Origin: a bacterium
Lineage (GTDB): Bacteria; Bacillota_I; Bacilli_A; RF39; UBA660
DNA length: 34,805 bases
Reading direction: 5' to 3'
Assembly: GCA_029012525.1 (NCBI GenBank)
Contig: JAQXMG010000017.1
Span: 1 to 34,805, forward strand
The position numbers and the translations under genes are program-made. The notes beneath the pieces were generated by a model, which saw nothing but the letters and a program-made list of their open reading frames with translations, was not told the DNA's origin and did no database searches. Numbering within the stretch: the first letter of the stretch is position 1; each line of letters starts with the position of its first letter. Positions 1-6,123 of the stretch are shown here, one piece after another.

Positions 1-179
1 ATTATTCTTTATATAAAAATAATAATAAAATATCTTCAGGAGTGTTGTCTAATTTAGTAGATAATGTTTTAACAACAACAACAACTTTATCCAATTCAAA
101 AGATTTGTATGAGTTAAGATTATGGAGTAATGAAATAACAAAAGATGGTTTTAAATATATGATTGAGGTGACTGATTAA
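1..179 (+). CDS. C-terminal end of a secreted/surface protein (partial, 5' end outside window)
   Basis: An open frame enters from the left edge (codons begin at base 3) and stops at TAA 177-179. The roughly 58 visible residues are rich in Ser, Thr and Asn, include a run of five Thr, and end in YELRLWSNEITKDGFKYMIE followed by VTD. The ending 'LR-[IL]-W ... [FY]-x-x-x-I-x-V' resembles the last strands of TasA/camelysin-like surface proteins. That is a weak resemblance from a short piece, so the family is inferred. The stop overlaps the next start (TAATG), so this gene is translationally coupled to the one at 179. Confidence 0.55.
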   Translation, partial: YSLYKNNNKISSGVLSNLVDNVLTTTTTLSNSKDLYELRLWSNEITKDGFKYMIEVTD

Positions 180-868
180 TGAAAGAAATAAAAGAAATGA
201 TAAGTGAATTTTCATCATTATTTGCTGATAGTTTGTGTATTATTTGTATATTTCTATCTGGATTTCTAATTCTTATTAATATTTATCATTATCAAGAAAT
301 AAGCTATAAAATTAATAATGAATATATTAATTCTGAAGAATATAAAGCTAATAAAAATAATATCATGATTTTAAAAGAAAAAATTAATAATATATCTGAT
401 AACAAAGTTTCTCAATCTGATTATTTTATTTTTAGTCAAACTAAAATAAAATTGAATGCTTGTTTAGAAGCATTAGAAAATAGCAGTTTTTATACTATGA
501 ATATAGATAAAGTAGGTTTATTAGATTTATATAATTTTAATAACGAATTAACAAATAATCTTCAATATAAATGTTTATTTGAAATTGATTATACTATTTC
601 AAGTGGAATTGAAGAGTATAATTCAAGTTTAGATTATGATTTGACTGAAGAAGTAGAAAATGTTAGAAATGACATTATGTTCTATGGAGACTACTTAAAA
701 AATCAATTACTTGCTAATGGAAGTTACTATTATTCAACAGAAAATTCAAAAGTATCAATCTATAATGACACTTTAAGTTATTATAATTTAATTACTCATA
801 ATTATAATAAATTAGCAAATGAAACTGATAAATTAGCAAATTGGTTTTTGGAAGAATTTGGGAGGTAA
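179..868 (+). CDS. Unknown protein with one N-terminal membrane segment
   Basis: 229 residues; I do not recognise a family. A single hydrophobic segment lies at about residues 18-37 (LCIICIFLSGFLILINIYHY). It is followed by a polar, Asn/Lys/Tyr-rich region that looks mostly helical, including a probable coiled-coil stretch at about 50-75 and another helical stretch at the C-terminus. This suggests a protein anchored by its N-terminus with most of its mass on one side of the membrane. The start ATG overlaps the stop of the upstream surface-protein gene (TAATG), and the next gene begins 3 bases after its stop, so the three form one operon. A role in assembling or exporting the upstream surface protein is possible but only inferred from position. 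Confidence 0.8.
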   Translation: MKEIKEMISEFSSLFADSLCIICIFLSGFLILINIYHYQEISYKINNEYINSEEYKANKNNIMILKEKINNISDNKVSQSDYFIFSQTKIKLNACLEALENSSFYTMNIDKVGLLDLYNFNNELTNNLQYKCLFEIDYTISSGIEEYNSSLDYDLTEEVENVRNDIMFYGDYLKNQLLANGSYYYSTENSKVSIYNDTLSYYNLITHNYNKLANETDKLANWFLEEFGR

Positions 869-871
869 TAT

Positions 872-1390
872 ATGAAAAAAATATTATCAAAAATGTTAAA
901 TGTATTAAGTTTTATTTTAATGTTTGCCTCTTTTGCTTTAATTTTAATAGGAATACTTTTTACCTATAAAAGATTAGAAAAAAGTTTAGTTGAAGCAATT
1001 AATATATTTATTCCATTTATTTTAGTTATATTCTTGACAGTTATAAATATGTTTAATAAAAAAGCAAAAACTAGTGAAAATTTACTTTTTAACTTTACTA
1101 AATTTTTAGTATTTATAGTCATAATTATTATTGGATTAAGAGCAAAATTTGATACTAATATGCTGTTGTATCAAAAATATCAAATAAATTATAATCCAAA
1201 CTATTTAGCTGATAATTTATCTACTATTAAAGTATTACTATATTGTTTAAGTGGCGCAAATGTATTTATATTGTTTAACTCATTATTAAAAGAAAAAAAA
1301 TTAATAGTAAAACAAGAAGATATAAAAGAAGAAAAAGCTGTTTTTTTACAGAATAAGGAACAAATTAGTAATAATACGGAAGAATTATAG
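872..1390 (+). CDS. Unknown four-helix membrane protein
   Basis: 172 residues with four hydrophobic segments at about residues 9-30, 43-60, 73-90 and 115-137, and a charged, Lys/Glu-rich C-terminal tail (about 140-172). No family is recognised. A strong ribosome binding site (GGGAGG, just inside the end of the upstream gene) sits at a normal distance from the ATG, and only 3 bases separate it from the preceding gene, so the two are almost certainly co-translated. It closes the surface-protein operon at the left edge; rsmA after it has its own promoter. Confidence 0.8.
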   Translation: MKKILSKMLNVLSFILMFASFALILIGILFTYKRLEKSLVEAINIFIPFILVIFLTVINMFNKKAKTSENLLFNFTKFLVFIVIIIIGLRAKFDTNMLLYQKYQINYNPNYLADNLSTIKVLLYCLSGANVFILFNSLLKEKKLIVKQEDIKEEKAVFLQNKEQISNNTEEL

Positions 1391-1407
1391 CAATATGATT
1401 CTTTTTT

Positions 1408-1416
1408 TGGTATAAT
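1408..1416 (+). promoter_or_regulatory. Extended -10 promoter for rsmA
   Basis: TGG directly followed by TATAAT (1411-1416) makes an extended -10 box, 38 bases ahead of the rsmA ATG. No convincing -35 box is visible at 16-18 bases upstream, as is usual for extended -10 promoters. Confidence 0.5.
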
Positions 1417-1454
1417 CTATTTTTGTAGAAGTAAAAGAAGGGTGTAGATGTAAA

Positions 1455-2240
1455 ATGGGATTTAGATTTAAAAAAAAATTAGGTCAAAATTTTTTGACAC
1501 AAATAAGTATTACAAGAAAGATTGCTCAGGTTGTAGATGATAAAGAAAATTCTTTAGTAGTTGAAATAGGATGTGGCGATGGTAGACTTACTAAACAACT
1601 ATGTAAATTGTATTCAAGGGTTTTGGGATATGAAATAGATAAAGAAGTTATACCATATTTGTACAATAATTTAAAAACGGTTGATAATTGTATAATAATA
1701 TGCGATGACTTTATGAAAAGAGATTTAAAAAAAGATTTGCTAACGTATCAATATGATAAGCTATATATCTTTGGTAATTTACCTTATTATATAACGACTC
1801 CAATTATTGAAAAATTAATAAATACTAATTTAGATATTAATGAAATGGTATTTATGGTTCAAAAGGAAGTGGGGGATAGATTTGTTGCAAGACCAGGATC
1901 TAAAGATTATGGTTCAATTACAGTTTTCTTAAATTACTATTATGATTTAAAAAAGGAATTTTTTGTTTCTAAAAAAAATTTTGAACCTATGCCAAATGTT
2001 GATAGCGTTGTTATTTCATTTAAAAAGAAAGAAAATCCATGTAAGGTAAAGAATGAAGAATTGTTTTTTAAACTAGTAAAAGATAGTTTTACTCATAAAA
2101 GAAAGACATTAAAAAACAATTTAGAAGGTTATAATTTAGAAAAAGTTTCAGAAGTTTTAAATAAATATGATTTAGATTTATCTGTAAGAGCTGAAAATAT
2201 TCCGTTAGAAATATTTATTGAAATTGCTAATAATTTATAA
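1455..2240 (+). CDS. rsmA: 16S rRNA (adenine-N6)-dimethyltransferase RsmA/KsgA
   Basis: 261 residues, close to the family length. It dimethylates two adjacent adenines near the 3' end of 16S rRNA during small-subunit maturation, using S-adenosylmethionine. Visible motifs in order: KKKLGQNFL (7-14), the SAM-binding EIGCGDG (37-43), the acidic motif GYEID (58-62), the catalytic NLPYYIT (108-114), and the C-terminal FEPMPNVDS signature. The next gene is yabG, as in Bacillus. A ribosome binding site (GAAGGG) lies unusually far (about 12 bases) from this ATG, and between them is ATGTAA (1448-1453), a start codon directly followed by a stop. Confidence 0.97.
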   Translation: MGFRFKKKLGQNFLTQISITRKIAQVVDDKENSLVVEIGCGDGRLTKQLCKLYSRVLGYEIDKEVIPYLYNNLKTVDNCIIICDDFMKRDLKKDLLTYQYDKLYIFGNLPYYITTPIIEKLINTNLDINEMVFMVQKEVGDRFVARPGSKDYGSITVFLNYYYDLKKEFFVSKKNFEPMPNVDSVVISFKKKENPCKVKNEELFFKLVKDSFTHKRKTLKNNLEGYNLEKVSEVLNKYDLDLSVRAENIPLEIFIEIANNL

Positions 2241-2244
2241 ATTA

Positions 2245-2272
2245 ATAATAATTATAAGTTTAGCATATAATT
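2245..2272 (+). promoter_or_regulatory. Candidate sporulation (sigma-E/sigma-K type) promoter for yabG
   Basis: ATA (2245-2247), 16 bases, then CATATAATT (2264-2272), matching the ATA-16-CATAnnnT style of mother-cell sigma factors. yabG is a late mother-cell gene in Bacillus, so the site is plausible, but the match could arise by chance in such AT-rich DNA. Confidence 0.3.
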
Positions 2273-2288
2273 ACTTAGAGGTGATTAT

Positions 2289-3080
2289 ATGCTTTTTAAT
2301 ATTGGAGATTTAGTTACAAGAACGTCTCATAATAATGATACAATTTTTAAAATAATAGATATTAAAAATAATATTGCAATTTTAAAGGGAGTAAATATTC
2401 GTTTGATTGCAGATAGTGATATTAATGATTTAAATCCAGTAAAAAAAGATGAAGCAGATATAACAAAAGACGATAGAACATTAATTAATAATATGGAAGA
2501 ATTTATAAATTTAAACAGAGATGAGTATTTTTATTTGCCTGGAAAAATACTTCATATTGATGCTGACAAAGATTATTTGGAAAGATGTATGAATTTTTAT
2601 AAAGAAATGAATGTTTTATCTTATGGAGTAGTTGAAAAAGAAAGTGATGTTTCAAGTAAAGTAATTAATTATTTAGAAAAAATAAGTCCTGATATTTTAG
2701 TTATAACAGGACATGATGCTTTTTATAATAAAACAGATGATTATAATGATAATTCTAACTATAAAAATAGTACAAATTTTATTAATGCAGTAAAAGCTGC
2801 CAGGGGTTATGAAAAAGATCATGGTAAATTAATAATAATAGCAGGAGCTTGTCAATCAAACTATGAAGAATTAATAAAAGCAGGATCAAATTTTGCCTCA
2901 AGTCCTAAAAGAATAAATATTCATGCTTTAGATCCTGCGATAATTGCAACAAGTGTAAGTTTATCTAGTAAAAGTAAAGATATTGATTTATTAAAAATAT
3001 TAGAAAAGACTAAATATGGTACTGATGGTGTTGGAGGAATAATAACCAGTGGTACTATGTATATAGGGTACCCTAGATAA
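2289..3080 (+). CDS. yabG: Sporulation-specific protease YabG
   Basis: 263 residues (Bacillus YabG is about 290). YabG is a cysteine protease made in the mother cell that processes spore coat proteins. Family signatures: the N-terminal IGDLVTRTS and RLIADSDINDL, the central FYLPGKILHIDAD (81-93), then DILVITGHDAF with His142 and IIIAGACQSNYEELIKAGSN with Cys188, the two expected catalytic residues, followed by FASSPKRINIHALDP. A good ribosome binding site (GAGGTGAT) precedes the ATG. Gene order rsmA-yabG-veg matches Bacillus. The region between about residues 52 and 78 is shorter than in Bacillus, which explains the size difference. Confidence 0.95.
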   Translation: MLFNIGDLVTRTSHNNDTIFKIIDIKNNIAILKGVNIRLIADSDINDLNPVKKDEADITKDDRTLINNMEEFINLNRDEYFYLPGKILHIDADKDYLERCMNFYKEMNVLSYGVVEKESDVSSKVINYLEKISPDILVITGHDAFYNKTDDYNDNSNYKNSTNFINAVKAARGYEKDHGKLIIIAGACQSNYEELIKAGSNFASSPKRINIHALDPAIIATSVSLSSKSKDIDLLKILEKTKYGTDGVGGIITSGTMYIGYPR

Positions 3081-3295
3081 TGGAAATAGATAAAACTAGA
3101 TTATTTATAGAGAATAATTTAAATAAACAAATATTTTTTAAATTTAATGGTAATAGAAATATGGTTGAAGAATTTAGTGGTAAAATAGTAAAAACTTACA
3201 AATGCGTTTTTTTAGTTAAAGTTGATAATCAAGATGTTCTAAGATCATTTTCTTATTCTGATGTTTTAATTGGAAGTTTAGAGTTATTTGTTTAA
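3080..3295 (+). CDS. veg: Veg family protein
   Basis: 71 residues. It matches Veg along its length: N-terminal helix, NKQIFFKFNGNRN, a Ser-Gly turn (EFSGKIVKTYKCVFLVKV) and the ending SFSYSDVLIGSLELFV (compare YSYADILTETVEL in Bacillus). Veg is a small SH3-like protein; in Bacillus it is strongly transcribed and linked to biofilm regulation and spore outgrowth. Its exact biochemistry is unclear. The start overlaps the yabG stop (TAATG), so it is coupled to yabG. Confidence 0.9.
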   Translation: MEIDKTRLFIENNLNKQIFFKFNGNRNMVEEFSGKIVKTYKCVFLVKVDNQDVLRSFSYSDVLIGSLELFV

Positions 3296-3335
3296 CAAAT
3301 TATATACATTTTTATGTAGAATTTTTTTAAAAATA

Positions 3336-3364
3336 TTGACTTTTATGTTAGTTTTACTTAAAAT
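3336..3364 (+). promoter_or_regulatory. Promoter for spoVG
   Basis: TTGACT (3336-3341), a 17-base spacer and TAAAAT (3359-3364): a good housekeeping-type promoter 55 bases ahead of the spoVG start. Confidence 0.6.
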
Positions 3365-3419
3365 TATAAGTAAGAAGCAGTTTGCTCTTAATTGCTTTTT
3401 GAAAAAGGAGGAACAGAAG

Positions 3420-3677
3420 ATGAAAATAACATCAGTAAATGTACGTAAAATTGAAAAAGAAGGATCTCGTATGAAAGGAATTGCATCAGTTTTAATAGAC
3501 GACGCATTTGCAGTTCATGATATTCGTATTATTGAAGGAGACAATGGTTTATTTATAGCTATGCCAAGTAGAAAAACTGCAACAGGAGGATATCGCGATA
3601 TAGCTCATCCAATTAATCCTGAAACACGTACAAAATTTGAAGAAGCTATCTTAGAAGCATATAAGACTGCTGAATAA
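3420..3677 (+). CDS. spoVG: SpoVG family RNA/DNA-binding regulator
   Basis: 85 residues, the usual SpoVG size. Signature sequence: MKITSVNVRKIEKEG at the start, IASVLIDDAFAVHDIRIIEG, the highly conserved LFIAMPSRKTATGGYRDIAH (45-64) and HPINPETR. SpoVG is a small nucleic-acid-binding protein that affects sporulation, cell division and virulence genes in Bacillota. The start was chosen at 3420 because AAGGAGG sits just upstream; an in-frame ATG at 3288 would add a spurious hydrophobic extension and would lie upstream of the promoter. A strong terminator follows directly. Confidence 0.97.
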   Translation: MKITSVNVRKIEKEGSRMKGIASVLIDDAFAVHDIRIIEGDNGLFIAMPSRKTATGGYRDIAHPINPETRTKFEEAILEAYKTAE

Positions 3678-3687
3678 TATAGTTAAT

Positions 3688-3711
3688 AAATCCCTTTTGG
3701 GATTTTTTTTT
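3688..3711 (+). terminator. Intrinsic terminator after spoVG
   Basis: AAATCCC / TTTT / GGGATTT hairpin followed by a run of T to 3711. Confidence 0.9.
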
Positions 3712-3714
3712 GTT

Positions 3715-3741
3715 ATATAATTTAATTTTTCTCATATATTT
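3715..3741 (+). promoter_or_regulatory. Candidate sporulation-type promoter for yabP
   Basis: CATATATTT (3733-3741) resembles the CATAnnnT -10 of sigma-E/sigma-K, with an ATA 15 bases upstream. yabP is sigma-E dependent in Bacillus. Weak by itself because of the base composition. Confidence 0.22.
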
Positions 3742-3759
3742 TAGTGGAGGATATAAATT

Positions 3760-4059
3760 ATGGACAAAAATATAAATAGTTTAAGCAGTATTAGCCAAAA
3801 TCATGGTATTAGTATTAATGAAAGAAAAAATATGTATATAACTGGTGTTATAAAAATTGATAGTTTTGATGAAGAAGAATTTTTAATTGAAACTACTATG
3901 GGTTACCTTGTTATTAAAGGAACTGATTTAGAAATAGTAAAATTGGATACTAAAGATGGCATTATTTCTATAAAAGGTTCATTAATAAGTTTAAGTTATA
4001 TAGAAGAATTGAAAAAAATGAATAAGGAAAATAGTTTATTCAATAAATTGTTTAAATGA
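3760..4059 (+). CDS. yabP: Spore protein YabP
   Basis: 99 residues, about the size of Bacillus YabP. Conserved block: INERKNMYITGVIKIDSFDE, EFLIETTMGYLVIKGTDLEI, then a Gly-rich IISIKGSLISLSY and a C-terminal LFNKLFK. YabP is a mother-cell protein of unknown biochemistry needed for normal spore formation. The ribosome binding site GTGGAGG precedes the ATG. The stop TGA overlaps the next ATG (ATGA at 4056-4059). The order yabP - yabQ-like - divIC is the same as in Bacillus, which supports both this call and the next. Confidence 0.88.
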   Translation: MDKNINSLSSISQNHGISINERKNMYITGVIKIDSFDEEEFLIETTMGYLVIKGTDLEIVKLDTKDGIISIKGSLISLSYIEELKKMNKENSLFNKLFK

Positions 4060-4334
4060 AGTTAAATACTCAAATAATATCAATATTATTTTGTATGGCA
4101 TATGGTATTTTTTTTGCACTATGTTTTAATCTATTTTATACCTATTTATTTTTTAGTAATAAATATATTAAGATAATAAATAATATTATATTTATGCTAA
4201 TTATGTTTTTTATTTTTACTATTTCAAATACACTTATAAATAGTGGAGTTATCCATATTTATTTTTTAGCAATTTTTATATTTTCTTTTTTCCTTGGAAA
4301 TAAAATATTCAAAAAGATAAGATGTAAACTTTAA
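4056..4334 (+). CDS. yabQ: Short YabQ-like spore cortex membrane protein
   Basis: 92 residues with three hydrophobic segments at about 8-32, 41-60 and 68-84. The first 90 residues follow the YabQ pattern: 'TQ...G...ALCFNLFY', a central amphipathic stretch, 'N.GVIHIYFLAIF', then 'FFLGNKIFKK'. Bacillus YabQ is about 210 residues, so this protein keeps only the N-terminal membrane core. YabQ is a mother-cell membrane protein needed for the spore cortex. The start overlaps the yabP stop (ATGA) and divIC follows, the same order as in Bacillus. Identity rests mainly on this position and on the pattern, since sequence similarity is low. Confidence 0.6.
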   Translation: MKLNTQIISILFCMAYGIFFALCFNLFYTYLFFSNKYIKIINNIIFMLIMFFIFTISNTLINSGVIHIYFLAIFIFSFFLGNKIFKKIRCKL

Positions 4335-4353
4335 AGATATTTTGTCACATTTA

Positions 4354-4382
4354 TTGAAAAAAAACTTTACTTTTGCTAAAAT
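4354..4382 (+). promoter_or_regulatory. Promoter for divIC
   Basis: TTGAAA (4354-4359), 17 bases, TAAAAT (4377-4382), with TGC just before the -10 (extended -10). It gives divIC an expression route independent of the sporulation genes yabP-yabQ. Confidence 0.65.
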
Positions 4383-4407
4383 TATAATGAATAGGTAGGT
4401 GAAGTTT

Positions 4408-4698
4408 GTGGCAAGAAAAAAATCAAAAAAGTCTATAAGAAGAATGGTTGTTTTTGGTGCGCTTTGTCTTGCTGTAAACAGCACTATTATTTATTCATTA
4501 TTTAATACCTGGACTGAAATATATGAAAAAAGACAAGAAAAAAAAGATTTAAGTGAAAATTTAGTTACTTTAAAAGAAGAAGAAGAAAGTTTAAAAGTTG
4601 AACTTAATAAATTAAAAGATCCTTCTTATGTTGCAAAATATGCAAGAGAAAAGTTGTTTTATTCAGAAAGCGATGAGTATATTATTAAAATCAAATAA
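4408..4698 (+). CDS. divIC: Cell-division protein DivIC/FtsB family
   Basis: 96 residues. Basic cytoplasmic N-terminus (MARKKSKKSIRR), one membrane helix at about 13-33, then an extracytoplasmic coiled coil (about 34-75, rich in Glu, Lys and Leu heptads) and the family ending DPSYVAKYAREKLFY. DivIC/FtsB joins DivIB and FtsL in the septal divisome. The GTG at 4408 is preferred because AGGTG lies 6 bases upstream; an in-frame GTG at 4399 overlaps that site and would add three residues. It follows yabP-yabQ and precedes tilS; Bacillus has yabR and spoIIE between divIC and tilS, which are not here. Confidence 0.92.
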   Translation: MARKKSKKSIRRMVVFGALCLAVNSTIIYSLFNTWTEIYEKRQEKKDLSENLVTLKEEEESLKVELNKLKDPSYVAKYAREKLFYSESDEYIIKIK

Positions 4699-4720
4699 TA
4701 ACTAAAGTTATTATTTTTTT
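4693..4720 (+). terminator. Intrinsic terminator after divIC
   Basis: AAATAATAAC / TAAA / GTTATTATTT, a 10-bp stem with a T run to 4720. The divIC stop codon lies in the left arm. Confidence 0.85.
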
Positions 4721-4784
4721 GCATATAATGTTGCTTTTGTTTTGATTTTAAATTAATATATTATATCAAGGAGAAATTAAATTT

Positions 4785-6104
4785 ATGAATGATGTTTATT
4801 TATATTTAAAAAAATTGTTGAAAAATGATGATGTTATCGTACTTGGTTGTTCTGGAGGACCAGATTCTATGGCTCTTTTAGATTTACTTATTAAAGTACG
4901 ACGTGAAAAAAAAATTAAAATAATTTGTGCTCATGTTAATCATAACGTTAGAAAAGCATCATTTAAAGAAAAAATATTTGTAGAAAACTATTGTAAAGAT
5001 AATGATGTTGTTTTTGAATATATGCTTATCGAAAAATATGGAGATGATAATTTTCATAACGAAGCTAGAACAATCAGATATAAATTTTTTAATAGTTTAA
5101 TAGAAAAATATGACGCAAATTATCTAACAACTGCTCATCATGGTGATGATTTAGTAGAAACTATTCTAATGAGAATAGTAAGGGGATCTACTTTAAATGG
5201 TTATGCTGGATTTGCTAGAGAAATAGATTATGGTAATTATAAATTAATAAGACCACTTATAACACATACTAAAGCTGAAATAGAAGAATATGACAAATTA
5301 AATAATATTCCTTATGCAATTGATAAATCAAATTTTAAAACAAAATATACTAGAAATCGATATCGTAAATATGTTTTACCTTTTTTAAAAAGTGAAGAAA
5401 AAAATGTTCATGAAAAGTTTTTAAAATTTAGTAATGAACTTCTAATGTATGATAATTATATCGAGGAAGAAGTTAAAAATAATTTTGATAAAGTATATCA
5501 TGATAATAAATTGGATATAGAAAAATTTAATTCTCTAAAAGAATTATTAAAAAATAAAATAATTTATCGTATCTTAAAAGAATATTATCAAGATGATTTA
5601 ATGCTTATAACTGATGTTCATGTTTTACTAATAAAAAAACTAATTGCTTCAAAAAAAGCATCTTCATATATTTATCTTCCTAATAATGTTAAAGTGGTAA
5701 AAAGTTACAATGAAATATTTTTTGGTCTTGAAACGGGAGAAATTGATAGTTATGAAATAGAACTTGGGGACTTAGCTAATTTACCAAATGGTAAAACTAT
5801 TGAAAAAGTAGAAGAACAAACATCAAATTCAAATTATTATTGTAGATTAAATAAAAATGATGTTGTATTACCACTTCATGTTAGAACTAGAAAAAGTGGA
5901 GATAAGATGATTGTAAAGGGTATGAATAAACCAAAAAAAGTAAAAGATATTTTCATAAATAGCAAGATTCCAATAAAAGATAGAGATCTGTGGCCAATTG
6001 TTGTTGATTCAAAGGATAGAATAGTTTGGATTCCAGGATTAAAAAAATCACAATTTGATGTTGAGAAAAATGAAAATTGTGATATACTATTAAGGTATTA
6101 TTAA
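4785..6104 (+). CDS. tilS: tRNA(Ile)-lysidine synthase TilS
   Basis: 439 residues. Ligates lysine to C34 of the CAU-anticodon tRNA(Ile), changing it to read AUA, which is a heavily used codon in an AT-rich genome like this one. N-terminal PP-loop ATPase with SGGPDS at 23-28, followed by the family motifs CAHVNHNVRK and TAHHGDDLVETILMRIVRGS; the C-terminal part holds the TilS tRNA-binding domain ending with RTRKSGDKM ... KKVKDIFINSKIPIKDRDLW. ftsH follows 19 bases downstream; hprT, which usually lies between tilS and ftsH in Bacillus, is absent. Confidence 0.96.
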   Translation: MNDVYLYLKKLLKNDDVIVLGCSGGPDSMALLDLLIKVRREKKIKIICAHVNHNVRKASFKEKIFVENYCKDNDVVFEYMLIEKYGDDNFHNEARTIRYKFFNSLIEKYDANYLTTAHHGDDLVETILMRIVRGSTLNGYAGFAREIDYGNYKLIRPLITHTKAEIEEYDKLNNIPYAIDKSNFKTKYTRNRYRKYVLPFLKSEEKNVHEKFLKFSNELLMYDNYIEEEVKNNFDKVYHDNKLDIEKFNSLKELLKNKIIYRILKEYYQDDLMLITDVHVLLIKKLIASKKASSYIYLPNNVKVVKSYNEIFFGLETGEIDSYEIELGDLANLPNGKTIEKVEEQTSNSNYYCRLNKNDVVLPLHVRTRKSGDKMIVKGMNKPKKVKDIFINSKIPIKDRDLWPIVVDSKDRIVWIPGLKKSQFDVEKNENCDILLRYY

Positions 6105-6123
6105 AAAACAAGGAGGAAATTTG

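Noticed and set aside
3288..3419. A longer spoVG frame starting at 3288 with a hydrophobic N-terminus
   Set aside because: It would start upstream of the spoVG promoter, and the ribosome site AAGGAGG at about 3406-3412 points to the ATG at 3420, which gives the exact family length.
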